This document shows positions 52,974 to 63,328 of a stretch of 64,000 bases of DNA, piece after piece. How positions within the stretch are numbered: the first letter of the stretch is position 1; every line of letters begins with the position of its first letter. The notes beneath the pieces were generated by a model. That model saw only the letters and a list, made by a program, of their open reading frames with translations, had not been told where the DNA came from and did not search any database. This stretch comes from Flavobacteriales bacterium UBA2104. GTDB lineage: Bacteria > Bacteroidota > Bacteroidia > Flavobacteriales_D > Crocinitomicaceae. A program made the position numbers and the translations under genes. The stretch covers positions 63,674-127,673 of the forward strand of contig DCYS01000036.1 in the NCBI GenBank assembly GCA_002331485.1, in the 5' to 3' direction.

Positions 52974-53004
52974 ATAAAAAAGGGGAGCCTTTCGACTCCC
53001 CTCA
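52974..53004 (-). terminator. Rho-independent terminator of the T9SS gene at 53026
   Basis: Minus strand: AGGGGAG (52996-53002), an 8-base loop, CTCCCCT (52981-52987), then a T run (52976-52980). It lies 24 bases past the stop. Unlike the three units beyond it, it lacks the 24-base element and the CGGGCG loop. Confidence 0.85.
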
Positions 53005-53025
53005 ATATGCTTTGTCTTGGGTGAA

Positions 53026-54834
53026 TTATTTATTCACTACCAAACGACGAGTAACTTTGTTTTCTCCTGCTGTAAGCTCAAGGAAATAAACACCGTTAGC
53101 GAAAGCTGCTCCATCAATAGTGAAAGAGTGCTCACCAGCTGTTTGGTTTCCTTCAGATCCAGAGATAATTACATTTCCAGCCATATCAACTACGTTGTAA
53201 TCTACAGCAGATGCTTCTTGCAAGCTGTAGTTTACAGTTGTTTCGTTAGCGAATGGGTTTGGATATTGAGAAACTTTCAATGCAGAGATCTCATTGTTCT
53301 CTACTGAAAGAGGAAGAGACTCATCAAAGTTCATTCTTACAACTGGAGTAGAGTTAGTAAAGTACCAAGCTACACCAGCAGAACCAAGGTCACCATAAAT
53401 CAATGATGTTCCATCTGGAGAAAATCCTGAAGTTGCTACTGAGAAATCAGTCGCAAAAGAAGCTACAGTAACCATGTAAGTTTTACCAGCTTCTAAAGGT
53501 TGAACTGCAGGGAAAGGAAGCGTTAAAGATGCGTTAGCATCATTAGCTCCTGTCATGTAGTAATCAGTTTCTCCGATAAATACTGGATCAGCCGCGTTTG
53601 GATCGATTTCATACAATGTACCATAGATCTCGATTCCTTCAGCTACAGTACTTCCTAAAGTAACGTCAATAGCATAAAGATCATCAGCAGCAAAAATATC
53701 GAATAATGGTCCTACTTCAATAGTTACTGGAGGTGTAAGTCCAGAACCAGAAAGTGATCCACCTGGGTTATCAGTATCTCTTGCGTAGATGTTTTGACCT
53801 ACTTCAAAAGCATATGACTCTAATTGATTGTTACTTGGAATATCGTCAGTTGCATCATTCAAAATAGCAAAATCAACATTGAATGTTCCTTGACCAGCTG
53901 GAGTAAATGCTGAAGCAACAACTAATGAATCTGTTGCATCAGGTGCTACAGATACTGCTGGAGAAGTTGAAGTGTAACCAGAACCTCCTGTTTCAGTAGC
54001 CTCTAATTGAACTCCTGTTTGAGCGTTGATACCTGCGTTTCTTACATTAACTGTAAAATCGATAGGAGCTATTTGTGTTTCTGGAATCTGGAAATAGTAC
54101 AATCCAGCTGTTCCGTAGTACTGCTGACTTGTTGAGATATCATTATCTGGAAGCGTTGATACGTTTACATCATCAACCATCCATGCATAACCACTACCAA
54201 AGTTATCATCATCACTAGCGTTTTCCCATCTGAAACGGAATTTCACTTGAGTTGCACCGTTCACCTGGAACTCTTGGTAGATTGTATTCTGTACTGCTGG
54301 GTCATTGTTCGTTGGAACATCAGCATTTACGTCTACAGCACCTTGCCAGCTCGCACCATTATCAACACTAACCTCAACGTAAGTAAAGTCACTATTGAAG
54401 GCCATGTAACGCTGCTCGAATGATAAGATCACACGATTGTAACCTGAACAATCTACAGGGTTCGTCATCTCGATCCATGCATTTTGTGGATCAACAGCTC
54501 CATTAACTAGAAATGGAACTCCATCAAAAAATGCAAATCCATCGTTCGCTGTAGTTGATGCCATTGGTCCATAAAAAGTATAATCAGTAACGATCATTGG
54601 ATCTGCGTTCGTTCCAATTACCCAATCACCTTGTTGACCGTCACCACCGATTGTCCAATCTGCTGGTGTATCAAAAGTACTGCTCCAAAGAGAAATACCT
54701 TGTGCTTTCGGAGTGTAAACCGCATCATCAGCTGGTGCAACACCCGAAAAATCTGCTTGCTGCATCATTTTGCTTTGTCCGATCGTATATGATCCGAACA
54801 TAGCCATAGCAGCTAAAACGTAAATTTTCTTCAT
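53026..54834 (-). CDS. Secreted T9SS protein with choice-of-anchor/MAM-like domain
   Basis: 602 residues. Signal peptide about 1-19, then a jelly-roll-like domain (about 45-230) of the 'choice-of-anchor J'/MAM type (SLWSSTFDTPADW, RVILSFEQRYM, YAWMVDDVNVS). A long beta-rich region follows (about 230-510), and a type A T9SS domain ends the protein (about 525-602; VSQYPNPFANETTVNYS ... VYFLELTAGENKVTRRLVV). Clean, Ala/Thr/Val-rich codon usage and the strong terminator suggest high expression. Likely an outer-surface protein; no catalytic residues seen. Confidence 0.85.
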   Translation of the reverse strand: MKKIYVLAAMAMFGSYTIGQSKMMQQADFSGVAPADDAVYTPKAQGISLWSSTFDTPADWTIGGDGQQGDWVIGTNADPMIVTDYTFYGPMASTTANDGFAFFDGVPFLVNGAVDPQNAWIEMTNPVDCSGYNRVILSFEQRYMAFNSDFTYVEVSVDNGASWQGAVDVNADVPTNNDPAVQNTIYQEFQVNGATQVKFRFRWENASDDDNFGSGYAWMVDDVNVSTLPDNDISTSQQYYGTAGLYYFQIPETQIAPIDFTVNVRNAGINAQTGVQLEATETGGSGYTSTSPAVSVAPDATDSLVVASAFTPAGQGTFNVDFAILNDATDDIPSNNQLESYAFEVGQNIYARDTDNPGGSLSGSGLTPPVTIEVGPLFDIFAADDLYAIDVTLGSTVAEGIEIYGTLYEIDPNAADPVFIGETDYYMTGANDANASLTLPFPAVQPLEAGKTYMVTVASFATDFSVATSGFSPDGTSLIYGDLGSAGVAWYFTNSTPVVRMNFDESLPLSVENNEISALKVSQYPNPFANETTVNYSLQEASAVDYNVVDMAGNVIISGSEGNQTAGEHSFTIDGAAFANGVYFLELTAGENKVTRRLVVNK

Positions 54835-54965
54835 AATTCTTTAATTTTTGAACAAATATATAAAAAGTTTAGTAACGAAATGTTAACAAACATGTCGTGT
54901 AACCTATAAAAACGACAATCTTCACGAAAGGGTTGGAAACAGAAACTAATTTCACAAAATATAGT

Positions 54966-57900
54966 CTAGTCTAGCAACAATTTTATCGCTGCATTTAGTT
55001 GCTCATCAATACCTTGTATAGCTTTGCCTGGAGTAAGAGAAACTCTAACATCTGGCTCTAGTTGTTTATTCTCAAGATATCTACCATCATTGATCTTAAC
55101 TCCAACTTGAGGAATTCCGAAAACTAGAGTTGGATCAATTTGAGTTTCCCACCAAACAGCAGTTGCTGTTCCTGGAACAGGCATTCCTACTAACTTTCCG
55201 ATTCGTAAAGCTTTATAGGTTTCAGGGAACATGTGGGCATCAGAATAATTACCCTCTCCCATAAGTACAGCTGATGGTTTATACCATTTAAACATGGGTT
55301 CGGCGCCTAGATTTTGACCACGAGGTGACAATTCGAAATATTTTTCACCATTCAAAAATGTAGCGAGGTCATCGTGCAACCATCCTCCACCGTTGAAACG
55401 AGTATCCACTATTAATCCTTCGCGATTTGAAAACTTGCCTAAAGTCTTATCATAAACAACCCTGAAACTGGCATCATTCATACCTCGAACATGCACATAC
55501 CCAAGACGCCCATCAGAAATTGAATCTACTTCGTATTCCCTGTCTTTGACCCATTGATGATAAGCCAGGTTGGATAATTTACGTCGACCAATTGGCTTTA
55601 AAACTACATCATATTCGTCTTTACCTCTCTTGAATCTGAATCGTGTTAACTGATCCGATAATCGATTCATCAATTTAGCAAGCGGTTCTTGTTCGGAAAT
55701 AACAATATCGTTAACGGCCAACAGAATATCCCCTTTCTTGATTTTGTCATTAAATGCGGCCGGACTTTTATCAAGTATTTTCTGGATCTTCATCCCTTTT
55801 CCGGTGTATTCTGAGTCGTAAATTACTCCTAAAGAAGCGGTTTGATCCCCATTCTTTCTCCTTGGTCTATACCTGCAACCTGTGTGAGATGCATTCAACT
55901 CCCCAAGTAACTCACTCAACATCTCCGCGAAGTCGTAATTGTTGTTTATGTGTGGGAGAAACTTCTCGTACTCCTTTTTGTAGAAATCCCAATCTACACC
56001 GTGGAGGTCTTTCTTGTAGAACTTCTCCTCAACCTGTTTCCATGCGTGATCAAAGATATAAGCGCGCTCTTGTGCACCCTTCAGTTCAAAGTCAGCAGAA
56101 AATTTGATTCTTTCTTTCTTTTTATTTGATAAGGTCAACGCATGGGGAGAACCGTTAATGATCAGGAATAACTTTTTATTATCCTTGCTTAGTTTTAAGT
56201 TCCCTGCTTGACGCGCATTTAATTTAGCAACTATCTTAGTTTCATTTTTGTAAAAACTATGAACCCAGAGGTCATATCCCTTTTCAAAACTACTCAAGTA
56301 ATAAAGGTGCTTGCCATCATCTGTTAAAACGGCTCCCCCTAAATTTGAAGAGTGAATCGTCAACCGTTCTTTTCTGTCTTTTAGACCATTAAAATCGATC
56401 GTGATCTCTGACTTTGTCTCTTCATCATCCTTATTTTCCTCTTTTTGTTTTTCCTCGATCAAATTCAATTCAGCTTTTGAAAGATGAAAACGATCATAAG
56501 ATTCCTGAGTGAAGAACAGGCCATACACGTCTCCCTGGAATCCCCAACTAGCATGGTTTTTCATTCCATTCCTACCACTGTAATAGATCATGGTTTCTCC
56601 TCCCATCATCCATGTTCCTCCTGATGCACCATAACCTGACTCTGTTAGGTTAATGATCTCATCACTTCCATCAACTGAAATTAATCCAACTTGGGAGATC
56701 CAACTTCTTGGCGTTAGAAAGTTTGATAGGATATAATTACCATCTGGAGACCAGTCATAATATTGATCTCCATCCGAGTATGAATAATTCTTATCTGCAT
56801 CAAGCAGTGTTCTGACTTTTCCAGTTTCGAGATCTATGATCTTGAGTGCTGTTCTTTCCGATAAAAAAGCTACTTCATCTCCATCAGGACTATACTTTGG
56901 AAGAAAGTTCTCATTAGTATCAACCACTACTTCATCTTCAACTAAAACAGTTGAACTAAAAAAGAACTCCTCATCTTTGTGCTTGATCGAACTTTTATAA
57001 ACTCCCCAATGACCGTCTTTTTCCGCAGCAAATAAAATTGATCTCCCGTCTGGTGAAAAGCTTGCACTTCTCTCTTGATATGGCGTATTGGTAATACGTT
57101 TTGTTATTCCCGATTCAAGACTTGCTACAAAAATGTCTCCCCGAAGGACAAAGCAAATTTCTTTTTCATTCTTAGAGAGGTCAAACTCAGATACACCAGA
57201 ACTTTTATCAATTAATTCATAGTCTTTTGTTCTATCCCCTGTCTGAATAACAATGTTTAACTTCTTAGGCTCTCCTCCTCGATTCAAAACATAAACTTCA
57301 CCATCATAGTTGAAACAGAGCTTTTCATTTATGCTCATACTAAGGTTTCTAACAGGATGATCTTCAAAAAAGGTGATTTGTTTTTTGGTTTGTGATGCAA
57401 TAGAATATCGCCAAACATTGAACGATCCTGACTCTTCACTCAGATAATAGAATGACACTCCATCAATCCAAACAGGATCTCTATCTTCTCCAGGTCTATC
57501 AATCAATTGAGCGTATTCACCTTTTTCAGGATCATACATCCAAATGTCTCTCGTAACCGAAGAAGTATGATGCTTTCTAAAAGGGTCTTCGTATCCTTTC
57601 TTATCCTGATAAAGCCATTTCCCCGACTTTCTATTAATATTCATTTCTTCCATCGGCACAGAAGTTACTTGTTTAGGGTTTCCTCCATCAACTGAAATAC
57701 TGTATGCTTCCGGCAGACCTCCGTAAGGAAAATATACACTGCTCGCATCGTCAAGTCGTGTCGAGCTGAAAATAACTTCATTATCATCCTGACTGAAAGC
57801 ATAAGGATAGTCATTCGAAGAGTGATAAGTCAATCGCTTTAATGAACTACCATCTTTATTCATAATGAACACATCGTAATTTCCATATCGATCAGATGCG

Positions 57901-58133
57901 AAGGCTATTTTCTCTCCATCGTTAGACCAGATCGGCATGAAATCTCTGCCTTCAAATTGAGTTAGCGGAATTGCTAAACCACCTTCGGCTTTTACTTTGT
58001 ATAAATCTGCCTGATACGAAAACAATATTTGATCTCCATTCGGAGAAATACTTGTATACCTCATCCATAGAGGTTGTGACCATGACGTAATAGAAATAAT
58101 AAGTAATGAGATTAAAATTGATACTGCTTTCAT
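54966..58133 (-). CDS. Tricorn-like S41 family serine protease, exported
   Basis: 1055 residues. A signal peptide (1-19) is followed by two beta-propeller regions of WD40-like repeats (about 20-620; SPDGDEVAFLSE, SPDGRSILFA, YDWSPDGNYIL). Then come the C1 domain, a PDZ domain (about 780-860; GMKIQKILDKSPAAFNDKIKKGD) and the C2 protease domain. Nucleophile S964 lies in NYSDAHMFPE, the acidic residue in LEPDVRV and the C1 histidine in NASHTGC, as in archaeal tricorn. Probably a periplasmic or surface protease trimming oligopeptides. Divergent from a second peptidase. Confidence 0.9.
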   Translation of the reverse strand: MKAVSILISLLIISITSWSQPLWMRYTSISPNGDQILFSYQADLYKVKAEGGLAIPLTQFEGRDFMPIWSNDGEKIAFASDRYGNYDVFIMNKDGSSLKRLTYHSSNDYPYAFSQDDNEVIFSSTRLDDASSVYFPYGGLPEAYSISVDGGNPKQVTSVPMEEMNINRKSGKWLYQDKKGYEDPFRKHHTSSVTRDIWMYDPEKGEYAQLIDRPGEDRDPVWIDGVSFYYLSEESGSFNVWRYSIASQTKKQITFFEDHPVRNLSMSINEKLCFNYDGEVYVLNRGGEPKKLNIVIQTGDRTKDYELIDKSSGVSEFDLSKNEKEICFVLRGDIFVASLESGITKRITNTPYQERSASFSPDGRSILFAAEKDGHWGVYKSSIKHKDEEFFFSSTVLVEDEVVVDTNENFLPKYSPDGDEVAFLSERTALKIIDLETGKVRTLLDADKNYSYSDGDQYYDWSPDGNYILSNFLTPRSWISQVGLISVDGSDEIINLTESGYGASGGTWMMGGETMIYYSGRNGMKNHASWGFQGDVYGLFFTQESYDRFHLSKAELNLIEEKQKEENKDDEETKSEITIDFNGLKDRKERLTIHSSNLGGAVLTDDGKHLYYLSSFEKGYDLWVHSFYKNETKIVAKLNARQAGNLKLSKDNKKLFLIINGSPHALTLSNKKKERIKFSADFELKGAQERAYIFDHAWKQVEEKFYKKDLHGVDWDFYKKEYEKFLPHINNNYDFAEMLSELLGELNASHTGCRYRPRRKNGDQTASLGVIYDSEYTGKGMKIQKILDKSPAAFNDKIKKGDILLAVNDIVISEQEPLAKLMNRLSDQLTRFRFKRGKDEYDVVLKPIGRRKLSNLAYHQWVKDREYEVDSISDGRLGYVHVRGMNDASFRVVYDKTLGKFSNREGLIVDTRFNGGGWLHDDLATFLNGEKYFELSPRGQNLGAEPMFKWYKPSAVLMGEGNYSDAHMFPETYKALRIGKLVGMPVPGTATAVWWETQIDPTLVFGIPQVGVKINDGRYLENKQLEPDVRVSLTPGKAIQGIDEQLNAAIKLLLD

Positions 58134-58227
58134 TCTGAGATTTTTAAAGAGTGGTCTAATTTAAACAATGTTTTTTCAAAATCACACCTATATCACAAAG
58201 GTCCTAAAGAAATGGTTATCACAATAT

Positions 58228-58259
58228 TTTGACTATTTTCGTTGGTGTTGCAATATTTG
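58228..58259 (+). promoter_or_regulatory. Promoter of the S9 peptidase gene
   Basis: TTTG (58228-58231), a 20-base spacer, AATATTTG (58252-58259), one base off the -7 consensus. The predicted start near 58265 leaves a leader of about 34 bases before the ATG at 58299. Confidence 0.5.
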
Positions 58260-58298
58260 TAACAAGCTATTCACATTTGATTCAAAAAAACGTTTTCA

Positions 58299-61109
58299 AT
58301 GTTTCAAAAAATACTCCTTACACTATCTATTGCTTTTATAACTACTTCGTTATTAGGGCAAAAAAAAGTTATCGACCACACTGTTTACAATGATTGGAAA
58401 TCTGTAAAAAGATCGATCATTTCTCCAAATGGAGACTATGTTAGTTATGAAGTGAACCCTCACCGTGGAGATGGATATTTACATTGGTTGAACACAAAAA
58501 CAAAAGCCCATGATTCAATAAAAAGGGGTAAAAACGGTCATTTCAGTCAAGGAACTGACGTTTTGGTGTTTTCGCTCGATCCGGGGTATGATACGATTAG
58601 AACGCTTAAACTGAAAGAAGAGAAAAAAGACAATTGGGTAAAAGACACTTTGGGAATTTTATACCTTTCTGGAGATTCGAGTGAATATATACCAAACTTG
58701 ATAGATTTCAAGTTATCTGAAAAAACACCGTTTGTTGCATATCGCATAGAAGCTGATTCTTTAAAACAACCTGAACCGAAAAAGAAAAAATGTAAGTTAT
58801 TCGGCAAGAAAAAAGAGGAAGAAGAGATCAGTAGTAAGGGTGAGACTTTATTTGTAAAAGATCTATCTAAAGGTAGCAAATCTTCATATAAACATGTAGT
58901 CAAATATGTCCTTAGTAAAAAGGGTAACGCTCTCGCTATGGTAACACATAAAAAAGTTGAAGATGCAGACAGTTTTCAAATACATTTATTAGACCTAAAA
59001 ACAGCTGAATTAAAAACAGATCCAAATCGCTTTACAGCTGTAGATCAGATGAACTTTAGTGAAAAAGGTAGAAAATTTGCCTTCGTTGCTTCGACAGATA
59101 CAAGCGAAAATAAATTAAACGCATTGTTCACATGGAATGTAAGTGAAAACAAATCGAAACGACTAGTACATTCTGAGAGAGCCGATCTTTCGGAAGCAAT
59201 GAACGTAAGCAAGCACTACAAACCGTATTTTTCACTGAATGAACAGAAACTCTTCCTGGGATTGTCTGATATGCCAGAGGAAGAAAAAGAAGACACACTT
59301 CTCAAAAGCGAGAAGGCCAAACTGGATGTCTGGCACTATAAAAACAATCGCCTTCAACCTCAGCAACTCCTGGAAAAAAAGCGAGACGAAAATGACAGTT
59401 ATCTAACCGTTGTTCATTTATCATCTAATGATCTAGTAATACTTGAAGATGATACGATGAATATTCGTATTCTGAACAAAGGAAATTCAGATGTAGCCAT
59501 GGGTTACTGTAATGAGCAATATGCACAGACCTATAACTGGTCTTTTCCGTGGCCAAGTGATTATTACTTGGTTGATCTTAAGACGGGAGAAAGGAAAGTG
59601 ATCGCTGAAAAACTTAACTATAATCAAGGGATTTCTCCAGATGGACAGTACTTTGTCTATTTCCTAAGTGACAGCAACAATTATTATTTCCTCGATACTG
59701 AAACAGGAGATTCTGACTGTATGACTTGTTTTATGAAAGATTCAGTAGAGTGGAAAAGTGACATCAACGGAATGCCTTTTAAAGCTGGACCTATCGGAAC
59801 ATACGGGTTCTTGAGCCCAACTGAGATTGTATTACATAGTAAATATGATATTTGGAAATATGAATTCACTGGACGTCAACTAACTTGTTTAACACAGCGT
59901 AAAGGAGAATACATGAACACTGAGCTCAGACTAAAACGATGGAATAGAGATAGTGTTTACATTGATCTTGAGGAGACTTATGTTCATGGTACGAACCAGG
60001 AAACTATGAATGAGTCTATATACAATTATGTTGAAAATAGAATTGATCCGCACTTAACTTTGCTTTACGAAACAGATCATAAAATACTAGGTATCCGAAA
60101 AGCTGATAATTCTGATGAGGTTATCTTCAGACAAATGAATGTAAAAGATTATCCAGATGTTTATTTGACTGATCATTCTTTCAAAAGCCCTGAGAGAATA
60201 TCTGTTGCCAATCCTCAACAAAGCGAATATATCTGGCCGACCGTTGAAAAGGTTTCGTGGACCACCTATGAAGGAAAAGAGATAGAAGGGTTGTTATATA
60301 AGCCTGAAAACTTTGATAGCACGAAAAGCTATCCACTATTGGTTTATTTCTACGAGCTTTATACTCAACGAAAACACAACCATTACATCCCAAAGCCTAC
60401 AGCTTCCATAATATATGCAACAGAGTATACTTCTGCTGGTTATGTCGTGTTTATTCCTGACGTTCGCTATGAACCAGGACACCCTGCGAAAAGCGCGTAT
60501 GATTGTATTTTGAGTGGAACAGATCACGTACTAGATCTTTATCCTAATATTGACAGTACGAGGATGGGGCTTCAGGGACAGTCATGGGGTGGTTATCAGA
60601 CTGCTCAGCTTATAACAATGACCGACCGATATGCTGCTGCAATGGCTGGTGCACCTGTTAGCAACATGTTCTCCGCTTATGGAGGTATTCGCTGGGGTTC
60701 AGGTTTGAATCGTGCGTTTCAGTACGAGCGAACTCAAAGTAGAATAGGCAAAACAATATGGGAAGCTCCAGAACTTTATGTTGAGAACTCTCCTCTTTTT
60801 GGGGTTCCAAAGATTGAGACTCCTTTACTAATTATGCATAACGACGGAGATGGTGCAGTACCATGGTATCAAGGGATTGAAATGTTTACGGCAATGAAAC
60901 GACTAAATAAACCTGTTTGGATGCTGAACTACAATGGTGATGAACATAATCTTATGAAGAACGCCAACCGTATGGATCTCAGTATTCGTATGCGACAATT
61001 CTTTGATCATTTTCTACAAGGAGAGCCTGCTCCAGAATGGTTGGTTAAAGGTGTTCCCGCAACTGAAAAAGGGGAGAATTACGGACTTGAAGAATATGAG
61101 GAAGATTGA
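58299..61109 (+). CDS. S9 family prolyl oligopeptidase-like serine peptidase, exported
   Basis: 936 residues, signal peptide 1-19. The N-terminal part (about 30-640) is a beta-propeller with a Lys/Glu-rich insert near residues 165-180. The C-terminal alpha/beta-hydrolase has nucleophile S762 in GQSWGGY, acid D849 (HNDGD) and H883 (GDEHNL), the S9 triad. These match DPP4/acylaminoacyl-peptidase-type enzymes of Bacteroidota that trim peptides in the periplasm. The 165-base gap to the tricorn gene holds both promoters. Confidence 0.9.
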   Translation: MFQKILLTLSIAFITTSLLGQKKVIDHTVYNDWKSVKRSIISPNGDYVSYEVNPHRGDGYLHWLNTKTKAHDSIKRGKNGHFSQGTDVLVFSLDPGYDTIRTLKLKEEKKDNWVKDTLGILYLSGDSSEYIPNLIDFKLSEKTPFVAYRIEADSLKQPEPKKKKCKLFGKKKEEEEISSKGETLFVKDLSKGSKSSYKHVVKYVLSKKGNALAMVTHKKVEDADSFQIHLLDLKTAELKTDPNRFTAVDQMNFSEKGRKFAFVASTDTSENKLNALFTWNVSENKSKRLVHSERADLSEAMNVSKHYKPYFSLNEQKLFLGLSDMPEEEKEDTLLKSEKAKLDVWHYKNNRLQPQQLLEKKRDENDSYLTVVHLSSNDLVILEDDTMNIRILNKGNSDVAMGYCNEQYAQTYNWSFPWPSDYYLVDLKTGERKVIAEKLNYNQGISPDGQYFVYFLSDSNNYYFLDTETGDSDCMTCFMKDSVEWKSDINGMPFKAGPIGTYGFLSPTEIVLHSKYDIWKYEFTGRQLTCLTQRKGEYMNTELRLKRWNRDSVYIDLEETYVHGTNQETMNESIYNYVENRIDPHLTLLYETDHKILGIRKADNSDEVIFRQMNVKDYPDVYLTDHSFKSPERISVANPQQSEYIWPTVEKVSWTTYEGKEIEGLLYKPENFDSTKSYPLLVYFYELYTQRKHNHYIPKPTASIIYATEYTSAGYVVFIPDVRYEPGHPAKSAYDCILSGTDHVLDLYPNIDSTRMGLQGQSWGGYQTAQLITMTDRYAAAMAGAPVSNMFSAYGGIRWGSGLNRAFQYERTQSRIGKTIWEAPELYVENSPLFGVPKIETPLLIMHNDGDGAVPWYQGIEMFTAMKRLNKPVWMLNYNGDEHNLMKNANRMDLSIRMRQFFDHFLQGEPAPEWLVKGVPATEKGENYGLEEYEED

Positions 61110-61143
61110 TCTATTCTACTTCGTCTCAATTATAGGTTTCCAT

Positions 61144-61151
61144 TATCTTTG
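61144..61151 (+). promoter_or_regulatory. -7 promoter element of metG
   Basis: TATCTTTG matches TAnnTTTG. It lies 22 bases before the ATG at 61174; the -33 position holds TTCG, one mismatch from TTTG, at a 20-base spacer. Confidence 0.45.
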
Positions 61152-61173
61152 CCGTTCAGAAAGTTAACGATCA

Positions 61174-63234
61174 ATGGAGAAACAAAAATATACGATTACT
61201 GCGGCTCTGCCCTATGCTAATGGTCCGCTTCATCTGGGACATGTTGCTGGAGTTTACCTTCCTGCCGATATATTTGTTCGGTTTTTAAAGCACAAAGGAC
61301 ACGACGTGGCTTTCATATGTGGAAGTGATGAGCATGGAGCTGCAATCACTTTGCGTGCAAAAAAAGAAAATGTTTCGCCTCAAGAGATCGTGGATAAATA
61401 CAATAAGATCCTAGCGGATTCTTTTGAAAAATTCGGTATTGATTTCGATATTTTTCATCGAACAACTACAGACATTCATAAAGAAACAGCTCAGGATTTT
61501 TTCAAAAAATTGCATGACAAAGGTTCGTTTACTCAGCAAACGAATGAGCAATACTATGATGAATCGTATAATCAGTTTTTAGCTGATCGATATATCGCTG
61601 GAGAATGCCCTAAGTGTGGGTATGGTGAGGCATATGGAGATCAATGTGAAAAATGTGGATCCGCTCTAAGCCCAAACGATCTTATCAATCCTGTATCAAA
61701 ACTAAGTGGAAAACCTCCTGTTTTGAAAGAGACAACTCACTGGTTCCTTCCGATGGAAAAACATGAAAAATGGCTTTCTGAATGGATAAAAGAAGGCAAA
61801 CTTGATGGTGAAAAACAACATGACCCAAACACCTGGAGAAAGCAAGTAGTTGGTCAATGTATGAGTTGGATCGATGGTGGATTGCAACCAAGAGCCATGA
61901 CTAGAGACCTGGACTGGGGTATCCCAGTACCATTAGAAGGTGCTGATGGAAAAGTACTTTATGTATGGCTAGACGCACCTATCGGCTACATTTCTGCTAC
62001 AAAAGCATGGGCACAAGAACAAAATAAGAATTGGAAAGACTATTGGACAGGAGATAGAAAGCTAGTCCATTTCATTGGAAAGGACAACATCGTTTTTCAT
62101 GCGATCATTTTCCCTATACTGCTGAAAGAGCATGGCGACTTTATATTGCCAGATAATGTCCCTGCATCTGAATTCCTGAATCTTGAGGGAGATAAGTTTT
62201 CTACTTCAAGAAACTGGGCAGTTTGGTTACATGAATATTTAGAACGACACCCTGATAAAGTAGACGAATTAAAATATACATTGACTTCTATTGCCCCGGA
62301 AAGTCGAGATAGCGAATTCACTTGGTCTGACTTCCAATCGCGGGTAAATAATGAACTTGCTGATGTACTTGGGAATTTTGTAAACAGGGCTTTAGTCCTC
62401 ACCCAGAAATATTATGATGGAGTAGTTCCAGAATGCGGCGATTTATCAGCCGAAGATCAAAAAGTCATTGAATTCATCAAAAACATCCCCGCAAAAGTCG
62501 AGGAAAAACTCTACAGTTATAAAATTAGAGAGGCTCAAGCAGAGGTTATGGGTCTTGCTCGAATTGGTAATAGATATTTAGCTGAAACTGAACCTTGGAA
62601 ATTAGTTAAAACGGACAAGGAGAGAGTAAAGACGATCATGAACATTGCGCTACAAGTAACTGCAAATCTCTCTATACTTCTTGATCCGTTTATGCCTGAA
62701 ACAGCTGGAAAAATAAGAGGGTTTCTTGGAATGAATAGTTTTGAATGGAGTCAGGCCGGAAAGGTTAACCTTCTTTCAAGTGGAGAACAGACTGAAAAGC
62801 CAAGCATTTTGTTCAAGAAGATCGAGGATGATTTCGTGGAAGAAGAACAAGCAATTCTAAGAAGCACTGCAGAGGAAAGTGAGTCAAGCGATCATGAACC
62901 TCAAAAAGAGGATATTCCTTTTGACGACTTTTTAGGTATGGATATCCGGGTAGGGGAAATTTTGGAAGCCAAAAAGGTAAAAAAAGCAGATAAGTTACTT
63001 GAACTACTTGTGGATACTGGTTTGGACAAGAGAACAATCGTATCTGGTATTGCTCAACATTACTCTCCAGAGGAAATTATTGGTAAAAAAGTAAGTGTTC
63101 TTTTAAACCTCCCACCAAGAAAGATCAGAGGCGTAGTTTCTAATGGTATGATTTTGATGGGCGAAAACACAAAAGGTGAACTTTCATTTCTTACCACGGA
63201 TAAAGATCTTGAAAACGGAAGTGTAGTTCGTTGA
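61174..63234 (+). CDS. metG: Methionine--tRNA ligase with C-terminal tRNA-binding domain
   Basis: 686 residues. Class I motifs are H20-LGH (HIGH form) and KFSTS (about residues 341-345), the KMSKS loop. A zinc knuckle with four cysteines (CPKCGYGEAYGDQCEKCG, about 145-162) marks the MetRS1 type. An anticodon-binding helical domain (about 380-550) is followed by a linker rich in Glu/Ser and an OB-fold tRNA-binding domain (about 580-686; DIRVGEILEAKKVKKADKLLELLVD) that dimerises. Charges tRNA-Met and initiator tRNA. Complete. Confidence 0.97.
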   Translation: MEKQKYTITAALPYANGPLHLGHVAGVYLPADIFVRFLKHKGHDVAFICGSDEHGAAITLRAKKENVSPQEIVDKYNKILADSFEKFGIDFDIFHRTTTDIHKETAQDFFKKLHDKGSFTQQTNEQYYDESYNQFLADRYIAGECPKCGYGEAYGDQCEKCGSALSPNDLINPVSKLSGKPPVLKETTHWFLPMEKHEKWLSEWIKEGKLDGEKQHDPNTWRKQVVGQCMSWIDGGLQPRAMTRDLDWGIPVPLEGADGKVLYVWLDAPIGYISATKAWAQEQNKNWKDYWTGDRKLVHFIGKDNIVFHAIIFPILLKEHGDFILPDNVPASEFLNLEGDKFSTSRNWAVWLHEYLERHPDKVDELKYTLTSIAPESRDSEFTWSDFQSRVNNELADVLGNFVNRALVLTQKYYDGVVPECGDLSAEDQKVIEFIKNIPAKVEEKLYSYKIREAQAEVMGLARIGNRYLAETEPWKLVKTDKERVKTIMNIALQVTANLSILLDPFMPETAGKIRGFLGMNSFEWSQAGKVNLLSSGEQTEKPSILFKKIEDDFVEEEQAILRSTAEESESSDHEPQKEDIPFDDFLGMDIRVGEILEAKKVKKADKLLELLVDTGLDKRTIVSGIAQHYSPEEIIGKKVSVLLNLPPRKIRGVVSNGMILMGENTKGELSFLTTDKDLENGSVVR

Positions 63235-63274
63235 AACCGAGACAAGTATTTTGATTATTTTTAGTCTTAGCGTG

Positions 63275-63294
63275 CAACCAATTACGACTGGTTG
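63275..63294. repeat. Inverted repeat upstream of the truncated secreted-protein gene
   Basis: CAACCA-N8-TGGTTG in the 94-base gap after metG, 34 bases before the next ATG. No T tract follows on either strand, so it is unlikely to be an intrinsic terminator; a regulatory or mRNA 5' hairpin is possible. Confidence 0.35.
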
Positions 63295-63328
63295 ACGTTA
63301 CTTATTAGCTAACACTAATTTTTAATTG

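Larger units (their letters stand above)
52372..53025. other. 654-base non-coding interval with three repeated element-plus-hairpin units
   Basis: Between the starts of lepA and the end of the T9SS gene, both on the minus strand, no convincing protein gene is present. Downstream of the T9SS gene lie its terminator (52976-53004) and then three units, each with a 24-base identical element and a GC-rich hairpin with a CGGGCG loop core (separate entries). The rest is AT-rich, with T/A runs. In the plus orientation the units contain micro-ORFs starting ATGAAACC (27, 10 and 12 codons) that diverge after four residues and are probably not translated. Confidence 0.7.
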
